Shown here in pieces: positions 15,857 to 24,706 of a stretch of 36,055 nucleotides of DNA; positions within the stretch are counted from its first letter, which is position 1, and each line of letters opens with the position of its first letter. Source of the DNA: an uncultured Sulfitobacter sp. Lineage in GTDB: Bacteria > Pseudomonadota > Alphaproteobacteria > Rhodobacterales > Rhodobacteraceae. Where the stretch lies: positions 1 to 36,055 of the forward strand of contig CALFWM010000063.1 of the NCBI GenBank assembly GCA_937928635.1, given 5' to 3'. The position numbers were made by a program, and so were the translations under genes. A model generated the notes under the pieces. It was given only the letters and a program-made list of their open reading frames with translations, made no database searches and had not been told where the DNA came from.

Positions 15857-17191
15857 CTAGAGATAATCTGAACGTTGCAGGCCGTATTTGGCCATCTTTT
15901 CGTTCAACGTGCGGCGTGGCAGGCACAGCTCATCCATGACAGAGGCAATCGAGCCCTTGTGACGGCGCATCGTGTTGTCGATCAGCATCCGCTCAAAGGC
16001 CTCCACGTATTCCTTTAGCGGCTTGCCTTCAGTGGTCATCACCTGCTGCATTTCATCGTGATCAGACATCAGCAGAGAGGCAATTGTGCCCGACCCGCGC
16101 CGCGATTGCAGCACGGCACGTTCAGCCACATTGATCAACTGGCGCACATTGCCGGGCCATGGCGCCTGCAACAGCTGCGCCGCCTCTTGGGCAGACACCT
16201 GTGGGGCATCGCAGCCGTATTCATCGGCAAACTGATCGCTAAGCCGGGTGAACAACGTCAATATGTCCTCGCCCCGCTGGCGCAGGGGGGGCACCGTGAT
16301 GCGCAACGCGGCAAGGCGATAAAACAGATCAGAGCGCAGGGCGTCTTCTGATGTCCGCCCGGCTTCTTGCAGATTGGAAATCGCAATGATGCGGGTTTCG
16401 GCCGGCGTGCCCTGTTCGTTGATCACACTCAACAAACGCGCCTGCAGCGTTTCGCTCAGCGCCTCGATGTCTTCCAGCACCAAGGTGCCGCCGCGCGCCT
16501 CTTCAATGGCGGGCAATTGCGCATCTTCGGGCAACATGGGGCCAAACAAACGTTTGCTCAGCGCGTCTTCCTCCAGGGCACCACAGCTGACCAGCGTGAA
16601 TTTCTTGCCCGCCCGCGACCCAACGGCGTGCAGCGCATGGGCCACCAACGTTTTGCCTGTGCCCGTCTCGCCATCAATCAGCACGTGACCATCGGCCTGA
16701 CCCAGATCAAGAATATCTTCGCGCAGCCGCTCCATCACCGGGCTTTGTCCGATCAGCTTTTTCATCAGTTGGCCGCCATCTGACAATTCACGGCGCAAGG
16801 CGCGGTTGTCCATGACCAGACGCCGGGCCGAGGTGGCTTTTTTGGCCAGCTCTGACATCCGGTCGGGGTTAAAGGGCTTTTCAAGGAAATCAAACGCGCC
16901 GACGCGCATCGCTTCTACGGCCATGGGCACATCGCCGTGCCCTGTGATCATGATCACGGGCAGCGCAGAATCCGACCCCATCAGTTTTTTCAGAAACTGC
17001 ATCCCGTCCATGCCGGGCATCTTGATATCCGAAATGACAATGCCGGGGTATTCCGGCCCCAGGTTTTTGAGCGCGTCCTCAGCACTTGCAAAAGTCTCCG
17101 TATCATAGCCGGAGAGCGCCAGCCACTGGCTGATGGATTGCCGCATATCCTGCTCGTCGTCGACAATTGCGATCTTCATTGCCTGTGTCAT
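15857..17191 (-). CDS. dctD: DctD-like response regulator (AAA+ type) lacking the GAFTGA loop
   Basis: A 444-residue NtrC-class regulator paired with the DctB kinase. The receiver domain has acidic residues DDE (11-13), the phospho-acceptor D55 in IVISDIKMPGMDG and Lys in FLEKPF. The AAA+ domain has Walker A GETGTGKT (174-181) and a Walker B-like LVLEDI (237-242). The C-terminal Fis-type HTH is SIASVMDELCLPRRTLNEKM. Between LFG (215-217) and GGTL (234-237) the usual GAFTGA sigma54-contact loop is missing and replaced by a short PMLPEDAQLPAIEEAR. It therefore probably does not activate sigma54 in the usual way. The start is chosen at MTQAM because the receiver domain begins there. It follows dctB by four bases. 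Confidence 0.88.
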   Translation of the reverse strand: MTQAMKIAIVDDEQDMRQSISQWLALSGYDTETFASAEDALKNLGPEYPGIVISDIKMPGMDGMQFLKKLMGSDSALPVIMITGHGDVPMAVEAMRVGAFDFLEKPFNPDRMSELAKKATSARRLVMDNRALRRELSDGGQLMKKLIGQSPVMERLREDILDLGQADGHVLIDGETGTGKTLVAHALHAVGSRAGKKFTLVSCGALEEDALSKRLFGPMLPEDAQLPAIEEARGGTLVLEDIEALSETLQARLLSVINEQGTPAETRIIAISNLQEAGRTSEDALRSDLFYRLAALRITVPPLRQRGEDILTLFTRLSDQFADEYGCDAPQVSAQEAAQLLQAPWPGNVRQLINVAERAVLQSRRGSGTIASLLMSDHDEMQQVMTTEGKPLKEYVEAFERMLIDNTMRRHKGSIASVMDELCLPRRTLNEKMAKYGLQRSDYL

Positions 17192-17195
17192 GACC

Positions 17196-18977
17196 TTACT
17201 CCGCCGCTTCCATTTTATCCTCTGCCCCAGACTCTGATCCTGTGATGGGCAACTGCATTTCAAAGACCGCACCACCGGATTGCCCGTTGCGCGCCGTTAG
17301 ACGTCCCCCTAGGTCGTTGACGATGCCCGAGGAAATAGCAAGCCCCAACCCCACGCCGTCGCCGGCCTGCTTTGTGGTGTAAAACGGTTCAAACAACGCA
17401 TCGAGGTCTTCAATACCGGGGCCATTGTCGCGCACTGTGAGGGTCCCGGTTTCACCCGCCGACAGGATGATATCTACCTGCGGATTGCGTACGGATTTGG
17501 TGGCATCAAGCGCATTGCGCAGCAGGTTTACCATGACCTGTTCGATGCGCATACGATCGCCCATCACAAGGGCGGTTTCATCGGGTAAAATCCGGCTGAT
17601 CTGCACCTGACGCTGACGCAACTGGGGCTCCATCATCGACAGGCTGGAATTCAGTGCAGCCCCCATGTCCACTGGGCTAAATGCCTCCTGGCCCTTTCGC
17701 GCATAGGATTTTAGCTGGCGTGTGATTGCGCCCATGCGTTCAATCAGATCATCAATACGCCCAAAGGAAGACAGCGCCTCTTCGGGGCGGTTTCGACGCA
17801 ACAGCAATCGCGCACCGGCCAGATAGGTTTTCATCGCCGCAAGCGGCTGGTTCAACTCATGGCTGACCGCCGCTGACATCTCGCCTAAGGCGGCCAGTTT
17901 GCTGGATTGCTCAAGGGTCTGCTCAGCCACGGCGAGCGTCTCTTGCACCCGTTTGCGCTCGGCAATTTCCCGCTGCAACGCCGCGTTCAATGCGCGCAAT
18001 TCAGCCGATTCACGCGCAAAGATCGCAAGCCGTCCGGCGGTGCGTCGGCTCAGGTAATAGAAGGCAAGCGCGAGCAGAATCGCAAATCCCATGACCTCCA
18101 GCGCCAGAAAGCCGTTCACCTTTTCGCGCACAGATTGATAGGTGGTAAAGCTGACCATGCGCCATCCGCGAAACGAAAGTTTGTTTTCCAGCCGCATCAC
18201 TGCTTCACCCTGTATATAGGCATCCGGCGGCAGAGCAGTCCAATCGGTGGTGGCCTTGATGGCGCGCTCGATGGCGGATTGCGGATCATGATCCGCCAGC
18301 GCTTCGGGTTCCGACAGGCCACGCCAGCGTGGCGAGGTGGTCAGGATGATCTCTCCGGCAGAATTCATGACAATCACTGCCTCGGTGATCCCCGCCCAAT
18401 GGCGGACCAACTTTTGCAGATCAACCTCAACCGCAATCACACCAAGGGTGGTGCCCGCATCCTGAATGCGCCTTGAGTAGGTAAAGGTATAGCCGCCCTC
18501 CTCACGCTGGACGGTAGTAAAAATGGTCGCGTTTGAGCGGATCGCATCGACAAAATACGGGGCGGACCGGTGCGACGAACCCAGCCGGTTGCGGTCCGTC
18601 GCCGCAACGGTGCGCCCATCCACATCATAGAGCATCAAAGACGCCGCGCCGATTTCCTCTACAAAGGAGATCAAGCGTTGCGTCGAGAGCGTATAATCCG
18701 CCGAATTCAGCGCACCGATCAGTGTCGGGTCACGTGCCAGCAGTTGCGGCACAATCGCGTTCTGGCGCAGCTCTGCCAGCAGGTTCCCGGAATAAAGCGC
18801 GATGCGCAGTTCCGCACGGTTGCGCGTGCTTTCGGTGAAACGATCCGTAAGCAACCTGTTGGTGATCGAAATGGTAATGACCGCCAGCGCCATCAGCAGG
18901 CCAATGGCGACCCGGGCTTTCCATGAGACGCTTACGGTCGTCTTTCGATCATTACGCTTGTTACTCATCCCGGTCAT
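17196..18977 (-). CDS. dctB: C4-dicarboxylate-type sensor histidine kinase DctB
   Basis: About 593 residues. Transmembrane segment 1 (ARVAIGLLMALAVITISI) and segment 2 (GFLALEVMGFAILLALAFYYL) enclose a periplasmic double-Cache sensor domain of about 270 residues with an LMLYDVDGRTVAATDRN strand. A coiled coil (ALNAALQREIAERKRVQETL) leads to the H-box AAVSHELNQPLAAMKTYLAG, the N-box MVNLLRNALDAT, and the G-boxes RDNGPGI and GVGLGLAIS. DctB proteins sense succinate, malate or fumarate and control TRAP or DctA uptake. No transporter gene is in the window. ATG 18977 is preferred over 18968 because of an upstream GGGGGAG. It starts 28 bases after purQ ends, so it may be partly read through from the purine genes. 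Confidence 0.88.
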   Translation of the reverse strand: MTGMSNKRNDRKTTVSVSWKARVAIGLLMALAVITISITNRLLTDRFTESTRNRAELRIALYSGNLLAELRQNAIVPQLLARDPTLIGALNSADYTLSTQRLISFVEEIGAASLMLYDVDGRTVAATDRNRLGSSHRSAPYFVDAIRSNATIFTTVQREEGGYTFTYSRRIQDAGTTLGVIAVEVDLQKLVRHWAGITEAVIVMNSAGEIILTTSPRWRGLSEPEALADHDPQSAIERAIKATTDWTALPPDAYIQGEAVMRLENKLSFRGWRMVSFTTYQSVREKVNGFLALEVMGFAILLALAFYYLSRRTAGRLAIFARESAELRALNAALQREIAERKRVQETLAVAEQTLEQSSKLAALGEMSAAVSHELNQPLAAMKTYLAGARLLLRRNRPEEALSSFGRIDDLIERMGAITRQLKSYARKGQEAFSPVDMGAALNSSLSMMEPQLRQRQVQISRILPDETALVMGDRMRIEQVMVNLLRNALDATKSVRNPQVDIILSAGETGTLTVRDNGPGIEDLDALFEPFYTTKQAGDGVGLGLAISSGIVNDLGGRLTARNGQSGGAVFEMQLPITGSESGAEDKMEAAE

Positions 18978-19005
18978 ACTACCGGGCTCCCCCCCGACGC
19001 TCAAG

Positions 19006-19674
19006 TCACGCGTCGGCCAGTGCCCCTGCCAATGCGCGGAAGAGCGCCTGCCCGTCAGTCCCAACGTGCCCTGCGTCGGCAGCCCGCTCGGGGTGTGGCA
19101 TCATGCCCAGCACCCGGCGGTTCTGCGACAGGATGCCGGCAATATCTGCCTGCGCCCCGTTGGGATTGTCGGTATAGGTAAAGGCCACACGGTCCTCATC
19201 CTGCAACGCCTTGATGGTCTCAGGGTCCGCAAAATAATTGCCGTCATGGTGCGCAATCGGAATGTCGATCACGTCCCCTGCGTTATAGCCGTTGGTGAAA
19301 TCCGACTGGGAGGTTTCCACCTTGAGCCCCACGGTTTTGCAAATGTATTTCAGCCCCGCATTGCGCAACAACGCGCCGGGCAGCAGACCTGTTTCGGTCA
19401 GCACCTGAAAGCCGTTGCACACGCCAACGGCATAACCGCCCCGTTCCACGTGCTGCGCAAGCGATCTGCAAATCGGGGAATTCGCCGCAATCGCGCCGCA
19501 GCGCAGATAATCCCCATAGGAAAATCCGCCGGGAATGCCCACAATATCAACACCCTGCGGCAGCTCGCTGTCCTTGTGCCAGACCATATCAACCTTAGCC
19601 CCCGCAGCGCGGAAGGCGACGGCGAGGTCACGGTCACAATTTGATCCGGGAAAGACAAGAACAGCAGCGCGCAT
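19006..19674 (-). CDS. purQ: phosphoribosylformylglycinamidine synthase subunit PurQ
   Basis: A 222-residue glutamine amidotransferase subunit of FGAM synthase, the fourth step of purine synthesis. It supplies ammonia from glutamine to PurL through PurS. It has the class I glutamine amidotransferase triad: the nucleophile Cys in [16 protein letters not shown] and the His-x-Glu in MMPHPERA. The N-terminus [16 protein letters not shown] is the PurQ hallmark. Its ATG overlaps the purS stop (TGATG), and purC lies just upstream, so purC-purS-purQ form one transcript. PurL is not in the window. Confidence 0.97.
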   Translation of the reverse strand: MRAAVLVFPGSNCDRDLAVAFRAAGAKVDMVWHKDSELPQGVDIVGIPGGFSYGDYLRCGAIAANSPICRSLAQHVERGGYAVGVCNGFQVLTETGLLPGALLRNAGLKYICKTVGLKVETSQSDFTNGYNAGDVIDIPIAHHDGNYFADPETIKALQDEDRVAFTYTDNPNGAQADIAGILSQNRRVLGMMPHPERAADAGHVGTDGQALFRALAGALADA

Positions 19675-19904
19675 CAGGACATCTCCACCGAGTAGCTTTC
19701 AATCACGGTATTGGCCAACAGTTTTTCGCACATCCGGGTCACATCCGCCTCGCTGGCGCCTTCAGCCAGATCAAGCTCAATCACCTTGCCCTGACGCACA
19801 CCATTGACCCCGTCAAACCCCAGCGCCCCAAGCGCGTGGCGCACGGCCTCCCCCTGCGGGTCCAAAACCCCGTTTTTCAGCATCACATGTACTCTGGCTT
19901 TCAT
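19674..19904 (-). CDS. purS: phosphoribosylformylglycinamidine synthase subunit PurS
   Basis: A 76-residue small subunit that bridges PurQ and the short form of PurL. Landmarks are [24 protein letters not shown] at the start (a beta strand then the DPQG turn) and [18 protein letters not shown], followed by [12 protein letters not shown] at the end. Length and layout match the family exactly. It overlaps purQ by one base within TGATG and follows purC by 51 bases. Confidence 0.96.
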   Translation of the reverse strand: MKARVHVMLKNGVLDPQGEAVRHALGALGFDGVNGVRQGKVIELDLAEGASEADVTRMCEKLLANTVIESYSVEMS

Positions 19905-19955
19905 GAACAGGCCCTCATTTCACCCTTCAAATTAAACTCAAGCGCGCCGCTGACC

Positions 19956-20717
19956 TCAGTTGATCAGCGTTGGTTTGGTCATCGGCGTGGCATTCTGCGG
20001 CATCACGCCCAACCGGCGTGCCACCTCTGTGTAGGCATCCGTGAGCGACCCCAGATCCCGGCGAAACACGTCCTTGTCGAGCTTGCGGCCCGTCTCCATG
20101 TCCCACAACCGACAAGAATCAGGGCTGATCTCATCGGCAATGATCAGACGCTGAAAATCACCGTCATAGACCCGGCCAATCTCAATCTTGAAATCCACCA
20201 GCTTGATCCCGACGGCCATCATCACCCCGGACAAAAAGTCATTGACCCTGAGCGCGAGGCTGAGGATGTCTTCCATGTCCTGCTGGCTGGCCCAGCCAAA
20301 GGCGGCGATGTGTTCTTCGGTGACCAGTGGGTCGCCCAGACCGTCGTCCTTATAGCAATATTCAACGATGGGGCGTGGCAGTTGCGTGCCCTCTTCGATG
20401 CCCAGCCGCTTTGACATGGTCCCGGCGGCGTAATTGCGCACAATGACTTCCAACGGCACGATCTCCACCTGCCGCACCAGTTGTTCGCGCATATTCAGAC
20501 GTTTGATGAAATGCGTCGGCACGCCAATCTGCCCCAGCCCGTTCATAAAGAACTCGCTCAGCCGGTTGTTCAACACACCCTTGCCATCAATGACGTCTTT
20601 TTTCTCGGCATTAAAAGCAGTGGCATCGTCTTTGAAATATTGCACAATGGTGCCGGGCTCCGGACCTTCATACAGAATTTTTGCTTTGCCTTCGTAGATC
20701 TTTTTGCGCCGGGCCAT
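19956..20717 (-). CDS. purC: phosphoribosylaminoimidazole-succinocarboxamide synthase
   Basis: A 253-residue SAICAR synthetase that joins CAIR and aspartate using ATP. It begins [18 protein letters not shown], with the family's [11 protein letters not shown]-binding strand; then [35 protein letters not shown], and the signature [37 protein letters not shown] 20717 is chosen because these landmarks start there. It is the first gene of the purC-purS-purQ series and is divergent from the zeta inhibitor gene. Confidence 0.97.
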   Translation of the reverse strand: MARRKKIYEGKAKILYEGPEPGTIVQYFKDDATAFNAEKKDVIDGKGVLNNRLSEFFMNGLGQIGVPTHFIKRLNMREQLVRQVEIVPLEVIVRNYAAGTMSKRLGIEEGTQLPRPIVEYCYKDDGLGDPLVTEEHIAAFGWASQQDMEDILSLALRVNDFLSGVMMAVGIKLVDFKIEIGRVYDGDFQRLIIADEISPDSCRLWDMETGRKLDKDVFRRDLGSLTDAYTEVARRLGVMPQNATPMTKPTLIN

Positions 20718-20875
20718 GGGCGTCCTTTCTACTACATGGCAGGGGCTGTCCCCCACCTCTTGGCCTGTCTCTTACTGCAAGGCTGATACACCTGCAAGCG
20801 GGCTAACCCTTGTGCAACCACGTCCTTGCATCCATATCTTACAGCAAGAGTGATCAACAAACCGGAGACCCCAGA

Positions 20876-21190
20876 ATGAGCAGCTTTGACGACCGCGAAA
20901 ACGCCTTTGAAAACAAATTCGCCCATGACGCCCAGATGCAATTCAAAGCCGAGGCACGGCGCAACAAGTTGCTTGGCCTTTGGGCCGCTGCACTGATGGG
21001 CAAGTCCGGCGACGAGGCAGATGCCTACGCCAAGGAAGTCATCAAAGCCGATTTTGAAGAGGCTGGCGACGAAGACGTTTATCGCAAAGTTTCCAGCGAC
21101 CTTGGCAACACGGCGGACGAGGCCACAATCCGTGCACAGATGACAGCCCTGATGGCTGAGGCCAAGGCACAGCTCATGGCTGAATCCTGA
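20876..21190 (+). CDS. F1-ATPase inhibitor subunit zeta (DUF1476)
   Basis: A 104-residue, mostly helical and acidic protein. It starts SSFDDRENAFENKFAHDAQMQFKAEARRNKLLGLWAA, the unmistakable N-terminus of the DUF1476 family. The Paracoccus denitrificans member was shown to inhibit the F1-ATPase of alphaproteobacteria, preventing ATP hydrolysis through its N-terminal helix. ATG 20876 follows CCGGAGACC. It stands alone between purC (divergent) and bmt, and is closed by a clear terminator at 21226-21265. Confidence 0.92.
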   Translation: MSSFDDRENAFENKFAHDAQMQFKAEARRNKLLGLWAAALMGKSGDEADAYAKEVIKADFEEAGDEDVYRKVSSDLGNTADEATIRAQMTALMAEAKAQLMAES

Positions 21191-21225
21191 TTTATCAGCG
21201 GATTAAAACCCAAGGCTAACCCTAA

Positions 21226-21265
21226 AAACGCGCAAGGTCTTCATCGGCCTTGCGCGTTTCTTTTT
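21226..21265 (+). terminator. Rho-independent terminator after the zeta inhibitor gene
   Basis: AAACGCGCAAGG (21226-21237) pairs over 12 bases with CCTTGCGCGTTT (21248-21259) around a ten-base loop, followed by CTTTTTG. It is a strong intrinsic terminator that separates the zeta gene from bmt. Confidence 0.9.
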
Positions 21266-21294
21266 GTCTGCCTCAAACTCAATCAGATCCTCCT

Positions 21295-21316
21295 CATAAT
21301 GAAGATGAACATTATG
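21295..21316. promoter_or_regulatory. palindrome CATAATG-N8-CATTATG upstream of bmt (candidate operator)
   Basis: CATAATG (21295-21301) and CATTATG (21310-21316) form a perfect seven-base inverted repeat. A further ATAATG (21327-21332) repeats the half-site. It lies 62-83 bases ahead of the bmt ATG, in AT-rich DNA unlike the surroundings. A binding site for a methionine or SAM-related regulator is plausible; the protein is not identified. Confidence 0.4.
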
Positions 21317-21377
21317 AAGTTGTTTAATAATGCCCCGCATGTGACCAGCAGAAATCCCCACGCGCGAGGCAGCAGCA

Positions 21378-22394
21378 ATGAGCACTCTCTTCACCGACCT
21401 TCTGGCACAAAACGGCACTTTGCTGGCGGATGGTGCGACGGGCACCACCCTGTTCAACATGGGGCTGATGTCGGGGGATGCCCCGGAATTGTGGAACACA
21501 GAGCAACCCAAGAAAATCCTCACGCTTTATCAGGGTGCTGTGGATGCAGGTTCTGATCTGTTTTTGACCAACAGTTTTGGCGGCAACGCCGCGCGCCTCA
21601 AACTGCACGGCGCGCAAAAGCGCGTGCATGAGCTCAACCGCGTTTCCGCAGAATTGGGCCGGGAGGTCGCAGACAAGGCCGCGCGCAAGGTGATCGTTGC
21701 AGGCTCCGTGGGACCCACGGGCGAAATCATGCAGCCGGTGGGTGAATTGTCCCATCCGCTCGCGGTTGAGATGTTTCATGAGGCCGCAGATGGGTTAAAA
21801 TCAGGCGGGGCCGACATTGGCTGGCTCGAAACCATCAGCGCCCCCGAAGAATACGCCGCCGCCGCACAGGGTTTTGCGCTGGCAGGGCTGGAGTGGTGCG
21901 GCACGATGAGCTTTGACACCGCCGGGCGCACCATGATGGGCCTGACCTCTGAGGGGATGGTGGACATGGTGCATGGCCTTGCCACAGCCCCGCTGGCCTA
22001 TGGCGCAAACTGCGGCACCGGCGCCTCTGATATTTTGCGCACCGTCCTTGGCTTTTCGGCCAAGGGGGGCAGCCTGCCAATCATCGCCAAGGGCAATGCG
22101 GGCATCCCGAAATACCACGATGGCCACATCCACTATGACGGCACACCCGAACTGATGGGGCAATATGCCGTGATGGCGCGCAACTGCGGGGCCTCTGTCA
22201 TCGGCGGCTGTTGTGGCACCATGCCAGAGCACCTGCGCGTGATGCGCGAGGCGCTGGACACACAGCCCAAAGGAGATATGCCTTCACTGGAAGAAATCGT
22301 CGCGGTCCTTGGCGACTTCTCTTCTGCCCATGATGGCACAGGTGCAGATGCCGTGGCCCCGCGTCGCGAACGTCGCGGCCGCCGGCGCGCCTGA
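21378..22394 (+). CDS. bmt: homocysteine S-methyltransferase (Bmt; MetH N-terminal module)
   Basis: A 338-residue TIM-barrel protein of the homocysteine methyltransferase family, equivalent to the first module of MetH. It opens with LLADGATGTTLFNMGL and DLFLTNSFGGNAARL, and has the zinc-thiolate cysteines in YGANCGTGASD and VIGGCCGTMPEH. The C-terminus is a short Arg-rich tail (RRERRGRRRA). It is annotated in relatives as betaine- or methyltetrahydrofolate-homocysteine methyltransferase. Here a corrinoid protein is encoded 1.5 kb away, so a role as the homocysteine half of a split methionine synthase is more likely than betaine use. ATG 21378 follows CGAGGC. Confidence 0.88.
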   Translation: MSTLFTDLLAQNGTLLADGATGTTLFNMGLMSGDAPELWNTEQPKKILTLYQGAVDAGSDLFLTNSFGGNAARLKLHGAQKRVHELNRVSAELGREVADKAARKVIVAGSVGPTGEIMQPVGELSHPLAVEMFHEAADGLKSGGADIGWLETISAPEEYAAAAQGFALAGLEWCGTMSFDTAGRTMMGLTSEGMVDMVHGLATAPLAYGANCGTGASDILRTVLGFSAKGGSLPIIAKGNAGIPKYHDGHIHYDGTPELMGQYAVMARNCGASVIGGCCGTMPEHLRVMREALDTQPKGDMPSLEEIVAVLGDFSSAHDGTGADAVAPRRERRGRRRA

Positions 22395-22398
22395 TGAC

Positions 22399-22608
22399 GT
22401 GCGAAAGACACTCAGGTTTATCGGGCTTCTCGGTTGGATGTTTTGGTTCTGGATAAATCAGGTCGGCTGTGGAAGTTGGGGCGGCGTATGTCTGCCAATG
22501 AATGTGTTTCATTGGCCGCAAGGCGATCTTTTACGTCTTGTGATCATACTTGCGCTTCTCATCACCATCCTGTTCTGGCTTACCCGCCGCCGAAAGCCAA
22601 ATGTTTGA
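22399..22608 (+). CDS. small membrane protein, unknown
   Basis: A possible 69-residue protein starting at GTG 22399, five bases after the bmt stop. It has two hydrophobic segments: FIGLLGWMFWFWI and LLRLVIILALLITILFWL, ending in a basic RRRK tail. There is one Cys pair (GCGSWGGVC) between them. No family is recognised. The close spacing to bmt and the membrane pattern support it, but there is no strong ribosome site and the start codon is a guess. Confidence 0.5.
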   Translation: MRKTLRFIGLLGWMFWFWINQVGCGSWGGVCLPMNVFHWPQGDLLRLVIILALLITILFWLTRRRKPNV

Positions 22609-22630
22609 GCCGAACATATGCGACATTCAG

Positions 22631-23707
22631 CTAGAACAACGCCAACTGCCGCTGATCTCCCACCGCTTTGCGGAACAGATCACAGCGCATCGCAGGCGCT
22701 GATTTGCTCAATCCCAGGCGTTTGACAGCCACCTCAAAGCGTTGCGCCACCATCTCCGCATAAGGCCCCTCGCCGCACATCCTCGTATGCCAACGCGCGT
22801 CGTATTCCTTGCCCCCGTGCATTTCGCGCAACCGCGCCATAATCCGCCCGGCCCGATCCGGGTAATGCTGCGCCAGCCATTCCTGCACCAGAGGTGACAC
22901 TTCACGCGGCAGGCGCAACATGATCCAACTGGCGGTGCGCGCGCCCGCATCGTACCCCGTGGCCAAAATCGCCTCCAGCTCCGGGTCGCTGAGCGCCGGG
23001 ATCATCGGTGACGCCATCACCCGCACCGGAATACCCGCCTCGCTCAACCGTCGGATCACCTGCATACGGCGGTTTGGCGCGGGCGCACGCGGCTCCATCA
23101 AACGCGACAGCCTCGCATCTAACGTGGTGACCGAAATGCCCACCCGCACCAATCCGCGTGTCGCCATATCACGCAGAATATCAATGTCGCGTTCAATCAG
23201 ACTGCCCTTGGTAACGATGGCCACCGGATGCCCGACCTCTGACAAAACCTGCAAACAGCGCCGCACAATTTTGTAATTCTTTTCAATGGGCTGATAGGGG
23301 TCCGTGTTGGTCCCGATTGCAATGGGCGCAACCTTGTACTTTTTCGCTGCCACCTCCCGGCGCAGCACCTCGGGCGCCTCCGGGCGCGCGACCAACCGTG
23401 TTTCAAAATCCAATCCGGACGACAGCCCCAGATAGGCATGACTGGGCCGTGCAAAACAATAGACACACCCGTGTTCACACCCCCGGTACGGGTTGATCGA
23501 GCGATCAAACGGCAAATCCGGCGACCTGTTGTAGGAGATCAGCGACCGCGGCGTTTCCTCGCTGGTCAGGGTGCGCAAGACTGGCAAGGTTTCTTCCCGC
23601 GCCCAGCCATCATTAACGGCAACGCGCGTATGTTGCTCGAACCGCCCGGCATGATTGCTCTCACTGCCACGCCCGCGCAGCTGAAATCTGGTGCTTTCAT
23701 CATCCAT
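22631..23707 (-). CDS. radical SAM protein (PA0069 / spore photoproduct lyase-like family)
   Basis: A 358-residue radical SAM protein. The iron-sulfur cluster motif is NPYRGCEHGCVYCFARPSHAYLG (CxxxCxxC) at about residues 73-83. This is followed by VVTKGSLIERDIDIL, SVTTLDARLSRLMEPRAPAP and a C-terminal RYGK-free region with WHTRMCGEGPY. The family is annotated as PA0069-type radical SAM, distantly like spore photoproduct lyase. Its substrate is not known. It is on the strand opposite to bmt and the corrinoid gene, so it is unlikely to belong to their operon. Confidence 0.9.
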   Translation of the reverse strand: MDDESTRFQLRGRGSESNHAGRFEQHTRVAVNDGWAREETLPVLRTLTSEETPRSLISYNRSPDLPFDRSINPYRGCEHGCVYCFARPSHAYLGLSSGLDFETRLVARPEAPEVLRREVAAKKYKVAPIAIGTNTDPYQPIEKNYKIVRRCLQVLSEVGHPVAIVTKGSLIERDIDILRDMATRGLVRVGISVTTLDARLSRLMEPRAPAPNRRMQVIRRLSEAGIPVRVMASPMIPALSDPELEAILATGYDAGARTASWIMLRLPREVSPLVQEWLAQHYPDRAGRIMARLREMHGGKEYDARWHTRMCGEGPYAEMVAQRFEVAVKRLGLSKSAPAMRCDLFRKAVGDQRQLALF

Positions 23708-23745
23708 GCTCCACGCTAGAACAAAATAAGAACACTTGCAAGCAG

Positions 23746-23770
23746 ATCAGGCCAACTCCTTGGGCCTGAT
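23746..23770. other. hairpin in the leader of the corrinoid gene
   Basis: ATCAGGCC (23746-23753) pairs perfectly with GGCCTGAT (23763-23770). A second inverted pair, TGTCGCA (23824-23830) with TGCGACA (23846-23852), lies closer to the gene. No cobalamin-riboswitch B12-box was seen in this 206-base gap. The role of these structures is unknown. Confidence 0.4.
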
Positions 23771-23913
23771 GCCATTTCCATTCATTGCAAATGCGCCACA
23801 AGCGTCGCGCATCATTCAGCCGGTGTCGCAAAACAATCACCGACCTGCGACATTTTGTGCCAAAAAGAATCGAGCCTTCGGGCAGCAGAAACGTGAGCAT
23901 AAAGGAAAGACTC

Positions 23914-24609
23914 ATGTCCGACGAAGAAGACGACATCATCCTCTCCGAACTCGATGACGAAGAGCTTGTCCAACAGATGTTTGACGACCTCTACGATGGC
24001 CTGAAAGAGGAAATCGAAGAGGGTGTGAATATTCTGCTGGAGCGCAAATGGCAGCCCTACGACGTGCTGACCAAGGCGCTGGTGGGCGGCATGACCATCG
24101 TGGGCCACGATTTCCGCGACGGGATCCTGTTTGTGCCAGAGGTGCTGCTGGCCGCCAATGCGATGAAGGGTGGCATGGCGATCTTGAAACCCCTGCTGGC
24201 CGAAACCGGCGCACCGCGCGTGGGCAAAATGGTCATTGGCACGGTCAAAGGCGACATTCACGACATCGGCAAGAACCTGGTTGGCATGATGATGGAAGGC
24301 GCGGGTTTTGAGGTGGTCGATTTGGGCATCAACAACGCGGTTGAGGCCTATCTGGAGGCGATGGAGGCCGAGGGCCCTGACATCCTCGGCATGTCCGCCT
24401 TGCTGACCACTACGATGCCCTACATGAAGGTGGTGATCGACACGATGGTCGAACAGGGCATTCGCGATGACTACATCGTGCTCGTGGGTGGTGCCCCCCT
24501 GAACGAGGAATTTGGCAAAGCCATTGGCGCAGACGCCTATTGCCGCGACGCCGCTGTGGCAGTTGAAACCGCAAAGGAATGGATGGGCCGCAAGCACAAT
24601 TCGCTGTGA
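23914..24609 (+). CDS. corrinoid (cobalamin)-binding protein, MetH middle-module type
   Basis: A 231-residue protein. Residues about 15-95 form the helical cap of B12-binding methyltransferases (FDDLYDGLKEEIEEGVNILLERKWQPYDVLTKALVGGM). Residues about 103-220 are the Rossmann-like cobalamin domain with DIHDIGKN (DxHxxG, lower-axial His116), then VVDLGINN, MSALLTTTMPYM and VLVGGAPLNEEF. This is the same order as in MetH and methylamine corrinoid proteins. The N-terminus is very acidic (MSDEEDDIIL). ATG 23914 follows AAAGGAAAG. It probably carries the methyl group to Bmt. DUF1638 lies downstream after a terminator. Confidence 0.92.
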   Translation: MSDEEDDIILSELDDEELVQQMFDDLYDGLKEEIEEGVNILLERKWQPYDVLTKALVGGMTIVGHDFRDGILFVPEVLLAANAMKGGMAILKPLLAETGAPRVGKMVIGTVKGDIHDIGKNLVGMMMEGAGFEVVDLGINNAVEAYLEAMEAEGPDILGMSALLTTTMPYMKVVIDTMVEQGIRDDYIVLVGGAPLNEEFGKAIGADAYCRDAAVAVETAKEWMGRKHNSL

Positions 24610-24633
24610 GGCTCTGCACTTGAATGCACTTAG

Positions 24634-24666
24634 CAAAGGGCCTCGCAGCGCGGGGCCTTTTTTGTT
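24634..24666 (+). terminator. terminator after the corrinoid gene
   Basis: AAAGG-CC-T-CGC pairs with GCG-GGG-CCTTT around a short AGC loop with one bulged G, followed by TTTTTTG (24658-24664). A strong GC stem with a U-tract 25 bases past the stop codon supports the call. Confidence 0.8.
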
Positions 24667-24706
24667 TCCACAACAACCCTTACGATGCACCGGGAAAGGA
24701 CGAAAC

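Noticed and set aside
21266..21377. SAM riboswitch upstream of bmt
   Set aside because: No recognisable SAM-II or SAM/SAH pseudoknot could be drawn; only the CATAATG palindrome stands out.
23708..23913. Cobalamin riboswitch upstream of the corrinoid gene
   Set aside because: No B12-box or characteristic conserved stems were seen, and the gap is short for the class.
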